A stretch of DNA of 64,000 bases from Closterium sp. NIES-65 (lineage: Eukaryota; Streptophyta; Zygnematophyceae; Desmidiales; Closteriaceae). Position 1 is the stretch's first letter. Each line of letters begins with the position of its first letter. Below the pieces are notes generated by a model, which had not been told where the DNA came from, did no database searches, and saw only the letters and a list, made by a program, of their open reading frames with translations. This document shows, piece after piece, positions 1 to 11,753 of this stretch. The stretch lies in contig CANXME010000043.1 in NCBI GenBank assembly GCA_948144175.1, forward strand, positions 558,001-622,000, in the 5' to 3' direction. The translations under genes and the position numbers were made by a program.

Positions 1-133
1 GAAACAAGTGAACAGAGATGTGTGAACTATGAAAGAAGGCAGTACAAATATGAAACCCTAACTGGGTTGTACCCCCTATGGGATACCCCACTACAGCCTA
101 CACAATAGTATAAGCTATAGATATGTTCTGACA
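1..133 (-). repeat. 3' LTR of copia-A (cut by window edge)
   Basis: Matches 7245-7377 base for base. The outer end (about 3 bases) lies beyond the window start. A purine-rich tract, as read on the minus strand, abuts it at 134-150. Confidence 0.93.
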
Positions 134-3100
134 CACCCCCATAGGCAAAGTGGGGGAGAACAAGGGGTCACAAGACCAGTCAAGCAAAGCAAAGCAAAGC
201 AAGCTCGGGGTGGATCACAAAGTCACCACACAGTCCGAGCACAAGAGCAGAGCCAGAGGCCAGTTCACATGCAGGAGTACAGACATATATATATATATAA
301 AACTAGACAAGCAAGAGCAGGTATATATATATGTCACAGTACAAGTAAAGTCAAGAGGAGAGCAAGTGAAGCAAGACAGGCACAAGACCCAGCTGGGTGC
401 AGAAGCGCTGATGGTCACAAGACGCGAGTGCCTTGGTGAACACATCAGCAGTGTTGGCCTCAGAGGCCACGTACGCAAGCCGCAACTGTCCACGCTGCTG
501 TAGCTCACGAGCAAGGAAGTAGCGGAGAGCAATGTGCTTCGTTCTGTGCTCCAGACGCTGCTCTCGACACAAGGCCAGCATGGCCTTGTTGTCTACGTAC
601 AGCACTGGAGGAGAACGAGGCGGCTCTCCAAGGTCGGTCAGCAGGTAGGTGAGCCAGCGAAGCTCCTGTGCAGCCATGGCCCCGGCGTAGATCTCAGCCT
701 CACAACTGGAGCTGAGAACCGAAGACGAACGAGTAGCCCGCCACGAGACAGAGCCAGAACCAAGACTGAAGGTGTAACCCTGTGACGACCGCTGCGTAGT
801 CTGGTCGTCAGCCCAAGAAGCGTCTGCGTGCCCTGTAAGGACCACTGGACTCCGCCCTCCAAGCACTAGCCCCATGCCTGACGTACTGCACAGGTAGCGC
901 AATACCCTCTTCGCTGCAGCCATGTGCTCTGGTCGGTGTCTCCCAGGAGCAACATAGCGTGCAAGAATGCTCAGAGGGTATGCAAGGTCAGGCCGTGTGC
1001 AGGTCATCAGGTACATGAGGCAGCCAACAAGCTCTGGGTACGGGCCACTCGACTCTACGGACTCATCCGAAGGCAGAGCTGAGAGCGAGTGGCGAGTAGA
1101 CAGAGGAGTGGCCTGAGGCGAGGAGTACGTGAAGCCGAAGCGCTGAAGGACCTGCTGCACCATGTGTGACTGAGTCAAGGTAATGGTGCGGCGTGCTCTG
1201 TCCCGAGTGATCTGCAAGCCAAGGTAGCTGCACAGTTCACCCAAGTCTGTGCACGTGTGTCTCTTCAGCAGCTCGGACTTCACGTAGGCGAGTCCAGCAG
1301 TGTCCGCTGTGGCAAAGACCAAGTCGTCGACGTACACGAGGATGTAGAACGGCGGCAGAGAAGTGTCGGTGCGCAGAAACAGCGACGGGTCAGCAGTAGA
1401 AGGAGCAAACCCAAGAGCCGCAAGCGTAGTCCTCAGTGTGTCGTGCCACTCACGCGGTGCCTGGCGGAGACCGTAGACTGGCCGTCGGAGGCTCCACTGG
1501 GTGCCAAGAGGGAAAGTCCCAGTGAAGCCAGGTGGACGGCGCAGCCAGATCTCCTCGTGCAGGCTACCCTGCAGGAACGCAGTGCTGAAGTCGAGAGAGT
1601 GAAGCTCGTAGTCGCGCTGAGCGGCTATGTGCAGCAGCACCCGAAGAGTGGTCATCTTCGAGGTGGGAGAGAAGGTCTGAAAGTAGTCAACTCCCTGCCG
1701 CTGACTGAAGCCACGAGCAACGTACCGCGCCTTGAAGACAGGTGGAGAGCCCGGCGGCCGCTTCACCCTGAAGATCCACATGCCACTGACGATGTTCGCC
1801 CCAGGAGGGGGAACTGCGTCAACGTAGGTGCCTGTGGACTTCCAGGAAGCCATCTCTGCATCCATAGCTGCCTGCCACTGAGACGAGTAGGGACCCTCTA
1901 CGGCCTCCGCGTAAGAGCGCGGAGTCGGGATGTCTAGTGCATCCGGGTCTCCCTCAGGAGCAAGCAGTACAGACGCAAGATGAGGTGAAGCAGCAGCCAG
2001 ACACTGTAACTCCTCCTGCCTGTCCTCTAGGACGTCCATGCCAAGAGCACACTCACCCCCGACCGACGGAGGACAGACAGACGCAGACTCAGCAACAAGA
2101 CTAGCAGCGTAGTCTAGACGACAGCGAGCAGCAAAGTCGACGAGCTGAGCGACAAGAGCAGACGCAGCAGTGGACTCAAAAGAGGGGTCAGTGACGACAG
2201 TAGCAAGCAGACGCGTGACAGTAGGACTGGCAGCAAGAAGAGAGTCCGACTCCGGGTCGGCAAGGGCAGGAAGAGAGGACTCAGGAGGAGAAGGCAAAGG
2301 GGCACGCAGAGGAGCAGTGGACGGACGCAGAGACATCCGGTGCGTGCCAGGGACAGGAGGAGGACGCTGACGCGAACCGCGACCACTAGTGCGAGCAGCA
2401 CGAACAGGCGACGCAGGACGAGACGCAGGCTCACGACGCTCAACAAGACCTCCAGTAGGACCAGTGTAAGGAGAGGGAGCAGGCAGTGGAGAGGAAGGCT
2501 CCAACAGTGACTGTGACTGGACAGGCTGTGAACACTCTACCGGAGGAGAAAGACCAAGAACCTGCTACAGGAGCGGAGCGAAGTACGGTCGAGGCCGCGC
2601 GGCAGCTCCAGACTCAGCAGGGACAGCACCAGCACCCTCAGCAACCGCACCAGCGCCACCAACACCTCCAGCGGCAGGACCTCCAGCAGCACCAGTAGCA
2701 GAACCACCGCCGGGACATACAGCAGTAGTCTCAGCACCAACACCCTCAGAGCTCCTGCTCCAGGAGTACCCGCAGACCCAGCAGCTCCGGGACCGGCAGC
2801 ACCAGCACCCTCGACGGTCAAAGAAGCTCCAGCTCCAGCAGCACGCCTCCAGCGGCGAGCAAACCACTCGCGCAGCTCCTGTGGAGAGAGGGGCTCCCGG
2901 CGAGACGCAGCAGCAGGAGAAACCCCAGGCTCAACAGCTCCAGACGTAGCACCCCCAGGCTCAGCAGCTCCAGACTCAGTACCCCTAGGCTCAGCAGCTC
3001 CCGACCCAGCACCCCCAGACCCAGCACCCCCTAGCTCAGCAGCTCCAGGCACCGTACCCCCCGGCTCAGCACCCCCAGGCACAGCACCCTCCGCAGTAGT

Positions 3101-6100
3101 ACTCCCAGGCCCAGCACCCCCAGGCTCAGCACCCCCAGGAGCAGCACCTCCAAGCTCGGCACCCCCGCGCACAGCACCCCAAGAGTCAGCACCCCCAGGC
3201 TCAGCACCCGCAGCAGCACCAGAGTCACCAGTAACCTCGACCGGGTCAACTGCGTCTACCTGGGACACACCTGAGGCGGCAGGAACCTGAGGGGGGAGGG
3301 GGTCTACCCGGGGGGGAACTGGCACAAGGAAGTCCGGCGGAGGGGGGAGGGAAGGAGTGCGGTAGGGGAAGAGGCGGTAGAAGGGGACTGACTCGTCGAA
3401 CGTGACGTCCTGGGAGGACAGAACACGACGAGAGGAGGGGTGGTAAAACTGCCACCCGGGAGCGTCCGTGGGGAAGCCAAGGAAGACACAGGGAGCAGCA
3501 CGAGGGGACAGCTTGTCTGCAGACAAGTCGCGGACAAACGCCCGAGATCCCCAGACACGGAACGCCGACGCATCGCCAACCTTCCCCGTCCACAACAAAG
3601 CTGGGGAGGTCTCCGGTCGGGAGACTCTGGGCTGAAGGTTGATCTGATGCGCGGCGTACCGAACCGCGAACGGCCACAGAAAATGGGGGGCAGCCGCATG
3701 CACCATGGACGTACGGGCGACATCCATGACAATGCCGATGCGGCGCTCAGCAATCCCATTCTGTTGTGGAGAGTCCGGAAGTGTGAAGGTCTGGCGGATG
3801 CCTCGTGCCCGACAGTAGGCTCGCAGAAGGCCGGAGGAGAACTCTCCGCCTCTGTCCGAATGCAGACGCAGAACAGGAAAGTCCGAGCCGAAGCTCCGCC
3901 TGAGCTGGAGACGAGCTGCGCGGATCCAGTCGATCAACACCTCAGTGACCTCACCCTTGCTGCGCAAGGGGAAGACTGTGGTGTAACGCGAGTAGTCGTC
4001 AACCACCAGCAGGAAGTAGCGCTCGTGACCCTGTCCACGGACGCGGGCTGGGCCCCACACGTCCATGTGAAGCGTCTGCATCGGGGCCTCCGACGAAGGG
4101 AACGGGGAGGAGTGAGGGGTAGCCCGCAGGCGACCCTCGACACAGGGGACACAGGGAGGGCCAGGCCCCGGAGGAAGGGGAGGGAGGGACCGGGGAAGGC
4201 CAGAGACAAGAAGGCGAGAGGCCATGCCCCGGAGACGAGGCAGGGAGGGGTGACCCATCCTGTGGTGCCACAGGAGGGTCTCGTGGGACAGAAGGCGACA
4301 CGAGCAGGGGGCAGACCCAGGACCAGACCTGGACGCTGCAGCAAACACCTGACCCGACGCAGCTACCTGACCAGACGCAGGAGAAGGAGACGGAACAGTG
4401 AGTGTGTACAGGCTCGACCCTAGACCACGTGTGAATGTTGTCAGGTGTCGACCCGTGTCCGCGTCCGTGCAGTGGGTGACTCGTCGACGCGCAGGGGTGA
4501 ACTGGTCAACCCCTGCATCCTGTAGGTCAGCACCCGCCACCAAGTTCGTAGAGAACGAGGGGAGGTAGAGACCGGACAGGGCGCCAGACGGGACCGCAGG
4601 GCACGGCAGGACAGTGGAGTAGCGAGCCAGAACAGGACCCCCAGAGGGGTCTGCCAAGGAGACCGCCACTGGCCGACTAAGCGGCGTGAGTGTGGTGCGG
4701 TCTCGAAAGAACGAGCGAGACGCCCCGGAGTCAAGAGTGAAAGTGAGAGAGGGTGTGTGACACTGTACCTGAGAGAGCAGACTCACCAGCACCTGAGGAC
4801 TCAGACTCACTGGCACCTAGAGCAAGAGCCTCACCAGCACCTGGAGCAGTAGTACCAATGCCCGGGTCGGGCGGGAAACACCGGTAACAGTCACCCTCCT
4901 CACTAATAGTCACAGCATACATAGCAGCAAGAATAGCATCAAAGTCAAGATCAAAGATAGCCACTCCAGCCCTAGACAGCTGGTCCCAGCGAGGGATCTC
5001 AGAGGCGTCAGGAAACTGGCGGCGCCAAGCGTCAGTCAGGCGGCCGAAGCAACGCTGGGCGGAGTGTGGACCACCACACTGCTCACCCGCACGGTCGCCT
5101 GTGCGCAGGACGTAAGTGCACGGACCAGTACCCCCACCCCGCTGACGCGCAGAGTACCACTCACGGAGCTGCTGCGGGGAGAGGGTCTCCTGACCACGCT
5201 GCTGCTGCTGGCGCTGACCACCACCGGAGCCACTCCTCCTCGGCGCGCCACGACCACCGCCGCCTCCTCTGCCGCCGTCGCCACCACCTCCACCGCCACC
5301 CCCACTCCCACCGTCGCCGCCGCCACCGCCGCCTCCGCCTCCACCCCCACTACCACCGCCGCTGCCGCCCCCGCCTCCACTGCCTCCGCCGACACCTCCA
5401 CTCCCGCCACTACTCCCGCTACCACCCTCACCTCCGCCGCTGCCTCTACCTCCGCCTCCACCGCCCCCGCCGCCTCCACCACCGCCCCTGCCCCCCTTGC
5501 TCTTGCCAGAGCGACGTCTCCCGCTGGGGGCAGACGCCGCTCCGACCGACTCAAAACCAACAAGGTCGGCCGTAGCAGCAGAGGCGACAGAGGGCAGGAG
5601 GGGGGAGGGGGAACACCCCTCAAAGATGGGGGTGCGCGGGTCACCACGAGACGCCCCTACAGCGAGAATGCTCTTCTCGGCTGCGAGGAGGGACTTCTCG
5701 AGGATCTCGACAGTGAGAGTGGTGGGGCAGACTGCGAGTAGGTCGTCCCTGACTCCGCGAAGGGAGTCAGGGAGGCGGGTGACAATGTAGTAGAGAGTGA
5801 AGTACTGTGGGGGGGGGTTCTTGGCGCAGAACTCAGCAGGAAGTGCAGCGCGGAAACGAGCGTCAATAGTGCGCAGGTGGGTAATGAGGTCGGCGACTGT
5901 GGCAAAAGCAGCAAGGTCGGGAAAGAGGTACGGTAGCATGAGGCGGCTCAGTGCAGCAGTGGCAGGGGTGGAGTAGCGTGCGATAACGGCGTCGTACAAG
6001 GTCTTAGCACTCTTGTACGACCCAAAGTGCGCACGCTCAGCGGGAGGGAGGTGGCGACGCACAGCAAGACGTGCAGCACCATCGCGTGTGGCCCATTGTG

Positions 6101-6350
6101 AGCAAACAGTGGCATCCTCAGTAGCAGCAGGGGCGGGAGAGGCACCAGAAGTGAGATCAAAGAGAGAGAGTCCGTCAGCTCTGTCGCACTGTAGGAAAAG
6201 CAGTAGGTCGTCTACCCACACGTCAAAGTCAATGGCTCTGCCCTCAGCGTCAAAGGCGAGGACACTGGGGGTAGCCATGACAGCAGTAGAGAGAGGGCAG
6301 TGCGCAGAGTAAAGCTCAGTGCTCACCAGACAGGGTAGTGCAGGGAGGGC

Positions 6351-7135
6351 TCGGGCGGCTCGGGCGGCTCGGGCGGCTCGACTGCTGGGCGGCTCGGGCG
6401 GCTCGGGCGGCACTGCAGCTGGGGCGGCTCGGCTGCTGGGGCGGCTCGGCTGCTGGGGCGGCTCGGCTGCTGGGGCGGCTCGGCGGCTGGGGCGGCTCGG
6501 CTGCTGGGGCGGCTCTGCTGCTGGGGCGGCTCGGCCGGGAGATGCAGGGGCGGGGCCGTCAGGTGCAGCGGCGGGCCGGCAGGTGCAGCGGCGGGTCGAC
6601 CGGTGCAGCGGCGGGCTGGCAGGTGCAGCGGCGGGGCCGTAGGGTGCAGCGGCGGGCCGGTAGGTGCAGCGGCGGGGCCGTCAGGTGAAGCGGCGGGCCG
6701 CTGGGTGCAGCGGCGGGCCGTAGGGTGCAGCGGCGGGCCGGCAGGTGCAGCGGCTGGGCCGTCAGGTGAAGCGGCGGGCCGCTGGGTGCAGCGGCGGGCC
6801 GTAGGGTGTAGCGGCGGGCCGGCAGGCGCAGCTGCGGGGCCGTCAGGTGAGGCGGCGGGCCGTAGGGTGCAGCGGCGGGCCGTAGGGTGCAGCGGCGGGC
6901 CGGCAGGTGCAGCGGCGGGGCCGTCAGGTGCAGCGGCGGGCCGGCAGGGCCGCGTCAGAGCCGGCGGCGGGGCCGCGTCAGTGAAGGCGGCGGGGCCGCG
7001 TCAAGCAGGCGGCGGGGCCGCGACGTAGCGGGCGGCAGGGCCGCGTCAGAGCCGGCGGCGGGGCCGCGTCAGTGGAGGCGGCGGGGCCGCGTCAAGCAGG
7101 CGGCGGGGCCGCGATCAGGAGGGGCAGCGGGGCCG
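6351..7135 (-). repeat. GC-rich tandem array in copia-A leader
   Basis: Lies between the primer-binding site and gag. The gag-proximal part is made of 9-bp units (GAGCCGCCC as read on the element strand). The LTR-proximal part has units of about 20-21 bp built from GCAGCGGCGGGCC variants. Every full copia copy in the window has an analogous array with a different unit, so the property is shared although the sequence is not. Confidence 0.8.
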
Positions 7136-7241
7136 CGAGGGAAATGGCGACCCGAGGGGTCGCTAAAAAAAATGCGCGCCTCGGGGCGCGCTTCGGTGGG
7201 CCCTAAAAAAACGGTCCTTAGGAAGGACCCGCTCTATACCA

Positions 7242-7377
7242 TGTGAAACAAGTGAACAGAGATGTGTGAACTATGAAAGAAGGCAGTACAAATATGAAAC
7301 CCTAACTGGGTTGTACCCCCTATGGGATACCCCACTACAGCCTACACAATAGTATAAGCTATAGATATGTTCTGACA
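7242..7377 (-). repeat. 5' LTR of copia-A
   Basis: A 136-bp LTR bounded by TG and CA as read on the minus strand. The primer-binding site adjoins its inner edge at 7231-7241. Confidence 0.93.
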
Positions 7378-7724
7378 AACCAACCCACCAGGGCCCGGAT
7401 GGACTGAGCTATTTCACCGTAGCTCGTAACAGCCTTTCGCCGGTGCCTTATTGCAACGTTAGACCATCGCAACGCAGGCCGGCTTCATGCGCGGCTTTCT
7501 GCGGTGCGAATGGCAAACTCGGAGCGTGTGGGGGGCATGGCACGTGTCGGCCTACAATAGTGGTTGGGAAGGTTCGGTGGCGGTTTTCGTGCGTGTGCGA
7601 CAAGGGTTACGGTTTGAAGCCGGGGAATCGGTTCTTGTGTGTGCCAACAGCAGCAGTGGCGCTCACGGACAAGCGCAGGGGAGGAGGTGACAATGAAAGG
7701 TTGTCGATTTTCACAGGCTTTTGA
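7378..7724 (+). pseudogene. 3' fragment of LRR-EGF gene, copy 1, interrupted by copia-A
   Basis: An open frame runs from the LTR edge to a TGA at 7722-7724. It encodes the end of an LRR-EGF protein: the motif SCAAFCGANGK, then CGGHGTC, then FSCVCDKGYGLKPGNRFLC. This Cys pattern (C..C...C...C.C....C) is EGF-like and matches the tail of copy 2 (8306-9193) and, more distantly, the intact gene at 22197-23834. No start codon or LRR is present on this side of the element. The upstream half should lie left of the window beyond copia-A. Inference: copia-A disrupted a gene that was open at least in this part. No signal peptide or membrane segment is visible in the fragment. Confidence 0.75.
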
Positions 7725-9802
7725 CACCTCGTTCTGCTTTGCTGAAGGAGACATTGCTGGAGGAGACATGGCTGGATCCAATGGCTACGTGGAGAAATAT
7801 ATTTTTATGGGGTTCGGTTTTACACATGTTGGAGCTTGTTTGCTAGCCGAGATAGCGAAGGTGGAACCTAGTACGGGAAGGAAATACCACATGGTTGTGG
7901 GACCAGTTCTGTAGGCTGCGAAGTATAACCATCATACTGCTATTTATGTGAAATACTTAGTGCAGTGTGCCTTTGCTCATATCGGAAACAGTTGTGTCGA
8001 ATTTTCGGTTCATATGCGATTGCCACCTCTTTCTGCCTACCTGTGTGCCACCTTATCTGCCTCGCACTGACAACCCAGAGCGCGCCAATGACATGGGGGA
8101 CAGCTGTGGGCCACCTGCATGTGCAGCTAACCCCCTGCTAACGTCAGCAGCTGGGTCACCGTCGTCACCTGTCCGTACAGAACCACCTCAGCTTAACGAG
8201 TCGCACTCGCTCCTACTTCGCTGGCAGCTGTTAACCTGCGTCTGGAACATCGATTAGCGCATCACGGCTGCGCGCTTTTGTCATAGATCAGCGCCGAAGC
8301 ACCCATTAGTGATACTGGCGGCTGGGGCTAACTGTTTGGGGGGTCCGCTTCCCCTGAGCACACTTCTGCGACTCCCGAAGCTGAACGGCCTTTCGCTCAG
8401 GCGTAACGGGTTCATCGTTACTTCGCTAGCACCTCTCGCGAACCACCCTAGGCTGAGAGACATCGACCTGAGCAATAACAAGGTTGCTCGGCGAATCCTC
8501 GCAACCCTCGGGCGTATGGAAAACATATAATTCCTGAATCTGGCGGGAAACAGGCTAACAGGATCTGTTCCCGCGTTTCTGCTAGCCAATCAGCCGAAGC
8601 TTATGGGACTCGACCTGTCTTTTAACAAGCTTTCAGGGAGCTTTCCGTGGACTGCTGTTCGAGGCGCGCCGGCGCTACTCTGGTTGGACGTCCGGAACAA
8701 CATGCTTTCTGGCAGAATCCCGGAGAATTCGTTCAATGGGCTCTTCATGCTCGCATTGAACATCTCAGAAAACTTCTTTGCGGGCAGTTTGCCCAATTTT
8801 GGTTCGCCAATATGGCTCGACGCACGTGGCAATTTCTTCTCGGGCAGACCGGAGATACGGGTGGGGGGAAAACAAGTCTGCCCCGTGGAAGGGCGGACGC
8901 GTCCAGACGGCAAACTGAGTTCCCTCACCGTAGCTCTTAACTGCCTTTCGCAAGTGCCTGGTTGCAAGGTTACATCGCAACGCAGGTCAGCTTCGTGCGC
9001 GGCTTTCTGCGGTGCGAATGGGAAATCGGGACCGTGTGGGGGGTATGGGACGTGTCGACCTACGCTAGTGGGTGGGAAGGTTCGGTGGCGGTTTTCGTGC
9101 GTGTGCGACAAGGGCTATGCTTTAAAGCCGGGGAATCGGTTTTTGTGTGTGCCAACAGCAGCAGCCCGCGCAGCCAAAGTACTGAAACCCTAGGGCAGGC
9201 GTAGTGGAGGAGACAATGATAGGTTGAGATCACAGGCTCTTTGATTCTCGTTGTGCTCTGCTGCAAGTGTCACATGGTTTCTGAGGGAAAATCTTAGGGT
9301 TAGGGTTGCTACTTATTTGCTAACTGAGGCTGCTAAGGCGGAACCTTGTAGGCAGCAACATCTGCGCAGGGAATCTGACATGGATGTGGTAACAGTTCCG
9401 TAGGCTGGGCGGAGTATAACCATCCTAAGTTGTTTCTGTGGAATACATGGTGCAGTGTGGATTTGGTAATATCGGAAACTGTTGTGTCGAATTTTTGCTC
9501 CAACACAAAGCTACCCTTTTCTGCTAACCTGTACGCCACCTAATCTACCTCGTAGTGACACCCCAGAGCGCGCTAATGACATGGTGGGGGGGGCAACTGT
9601 GGCCCCCCTGCATGTGCGGCAAACCCCCTGCTAACGTCAGCAGCCGGGTCACCGTCGTCACCCGTCCGTACAGAACCACCTCAGCATAACGAGTCGCACT
9701 CGCTCCTCTTCGCTGACAGCTGAAAACCTGCGTCTGGAACATCGATTAGCGCGTCACCGCTGCGCGCTTTTGTCATGGATCAGCGCCGAAGCACCATGCG
9801 TT
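7390..9802 (+). repeat. Tandem segmental duplication of LRR-EGF 3' end plus downstream flank
   Basis: Unit 1 (about 7390-8306) and unit 2 (about 8905-9802) align along their whole length: the EGF-coding part first, then about 600 bp of non-coding flank. Blocks near 8060-8300 and 9545-9795 are nearly identical. Similarity stops sharply after the shared AGCGCCGAAGCACC at about 8304 and 9796. The non-coding parts 7725-8305 and 9194-9802 hold no gene that I recognise. Confidence 0.85.
8306..9193 (+). pseudogene. LRR-EGF gene, copy 2, with one in-frame stop
   Basis: One frame gives LRR units (LNGLSLRRNGF, LRDIDLSNNK, LNLAGNRLTGSVP, LMGLDLSFNKLSGSFPW, LLWLDVRNNMLSGRIP, FMLALNISENFFAGSLP) followed by the EGF-like tail SCAAFCGANGK and CVCDKGYALKPGNRFLC. 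It ends at a TAG at 9191-9193. It matches the last third of the intact LRR protein at 22197-23834. The frame is broken once, by a TAA at 8528-8530 that sits in frame between LRR units. The left end begins at the duplication breakpoint near 8305, so no signal peptide or N-terminal cap is attached. An alternative is a two-exon gene with an unseen upstream exon, but the in-frame TAA lies inside well-conserved LRR sequence and no convincing intron surrounds it. Confidence 0.75.
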
Positions 9803-10603
9803 TCCTTGACCCACCCCAGGCGTTTTGCCCTTGGCTTGTGGCTTCGCCGAAACGAGATTCGAGTCACGTCACAGAAACAAGCGCCAAGGTGGCCGAATCT
9901 GAACTGAAGGGACAGCTGGGCCCGCTGCGATTGGATGCCACCACCAACACCCTGTTACGCTTCTGACAGGTGAGTGTAGTTGGAAGCTTATCACTACAAT
10001 TCTCATCCAGGCTCGACTTTCCGTGCCACGTGTCTTGAGCTCGTCAAGTCTGAACCAATCTAGGTTTGAAATATGATCGAGAAGAGGCCTAACTGAAGCA
10101 TGATTAGAATGGTTGTGCCTGGCGAGCGAGAAATTCACAGGAGGCAATACGAGCCCAATACGATTCGCTGGAGAGAGAACAGGAAAAGATGAGCTGTGCG
10201 TGTGTGCTCGGGGTTGGGTTCTCAAGGGAGTTGTGAATCCAGCGCGCCGAGCCGTGATTGAATGATTCGTGAGAGCCGCTTTCGCTGGTAGAGGAGGATG
10301 CGCCTCGAGCTATGCTTATGCTCAGAGGCTCTCTATCGTCTCCATTTCGTAACTTGCAGCCGGGGGAGAGAGTTTCATCTGGCGTCTCCTCTCCTTGTCG
10401 CGGAAGCTTGCACTATCGTCGGGCTTGGAATTTTAGGGTCTGCCGTCTCTAAGAGTCGTCGCCAAATCTGGATCTGAAGCTGGTTCTGTTTGCCTAAGAC
10501 TGGCAGTGAAGTGAATACCAAGAGAGTATGCAATCACATGATTTAGCACTGACGAAGACAAATCAGCTGTTCAATCAACGATTAATATAGGCGACTGCAG
10601 AAG
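9803..10603 (+). other. Probable SUT upstream region, no gene seen
   Basis: No convincing coding sequence. A good donor-like CAGGTGAGT sits at about 9965-9973, and a CTGCAG acceptor-like site lies three bases before the SUT start codon at 10604, so a 5'-UTR intron is possible. This is only a suggestion from the two motifs. Confidence 0.4.
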
Positions 10604-11719
10604 ATGGAGAGGAATCAGTTAGAGCACTCCAAGTGCGGAATCGTGGTTGAAGGAGAGGCTGACGCCAGCAAGGTTGACGTTGACGTCAGCGGAAGTGTTG
10701 CAAGTCCTTGTAATTGCCTAGATTCGGTAACAGCAGCAGGTGGTGATGGTGACGTCAGGGGATGTTCAGGAGGTGGGAAAGCAGGAAATCCGAACCGTCC
10801 GTTGAAGGCTGGGACAAAGAAGCGAGTTCCCCTGATTGGTCTAGCCAAGGTGCTGCTTAGAACAATAGTATTTGAATATAAACGAATTATTTTATCTTAT
10901 TGAAATACGATTCTGATGTGCCTCACCTGGGTGCTCTCTCTAAAAGCTTCCGTCCATAGGTGTCCCTACCCACTCATCACCCAGGGTGCTCACTCTTGGA
11001 GCTTCTTTACAGACGAAACCACCTTGTGTATATCGCCCCTTTGACCAACATCCCTTTGTTATATTAGTCCAATGTGTTGCTGCTCCTCTTCTTTCTTCTG
11101 CTGGACGTGCTAACTGCAGTTGTCTTTTCCAGTGAAAGTACAGTTCTTCTGCTCACGTTTCCCTGGTTTGTGCCAGCTTGGTATTCCCCCTGCGTTCTAA
11201 GCATCCTACAACCAATTTTGTTTCCGACTCCTTATCACCCGTCTTCCTCCAATCACAAACTGCCAGGTGGCATCAGTTGCAGCGGGGTTGCAGTTCGCCT
11301 GGGCTTTACAGCTGTCTCTGCTCACGCCCTATGCGCAGCAGCTCGGCATTCCCCATGCCTGGGCCTCCTACAGCCTGATGTTTTTCACCACCCTGTTCTC
11401 CATCCTCCTCCAATCACGAAACGCCAGGTGGCATCGGTTGCAGCGGGGTTGCAGTTCGGCTGGGCTTTACAGCTGTCTCTGCTCACGCCTTATGTGCAGC
11501 AGCTCGGTATTCCCTGTGCCTGGGCCTACAACTTTTCTTTCCATCCTCCTCCAATCACAAACCGCCAGGTGGCATCGGTTGCAGCGGGGTTACAGTTCGG
11601 ATGGGCTCTACAGCTCTCTCTGCTCACGCCCTATGTGCAGCAGCTCGGTATTCCCCATGCCTGGGCCTCCTACATCTGGCTCTGTGGGCCTGTATCGGGA
11701 CTGTTTGTGCAGGTATTAA

Positions 11720-11753
<34 letters not shown>

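Larger units (their letters stand above)
1..7377 (-). mobile_element. Ty1/copia LTR retrotransposon (copia-A)
   Basis: A copia element read on the minus strand. Parts in its own order are the 5' LTR (7242-7377), a primer-binding site like the initiator tRNA-Met complement (about 7231-7241), a GC-rich leader array, gag (from about 6278 to 4850, with a Gly-rich stretch and Cys/His motif), a DSGAS-type protease (about 4720), integrase (about 4300-3450), an EPGGA-type array, reverse transcriptase with a YVDD box (about 1900-1000), RNase H (about 900-420), a polypurine-like tract next to 134-150 and the 3' LTR (1-133). The protease-integrase-RT order defines Ty1/copia. The 133 visible LTR bases match the other LTR exactly, so the insertion is young. 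The coding part is broken, with about two breaks. The last few bases of the left LTR and the left target duplicate lie outside the window. Its right flank continues into an LRR-EGF reading frame, so it landed in a host gene. Confidence 0.93.

Noticed and set aside
9775-9966. A 63-residue frame after the second LRR-EGF copy
   Set aside because: No similarity to the transporter or to LRR proteins; it begins inside the duplicated flank. Only the donor-like site at its end was noted.
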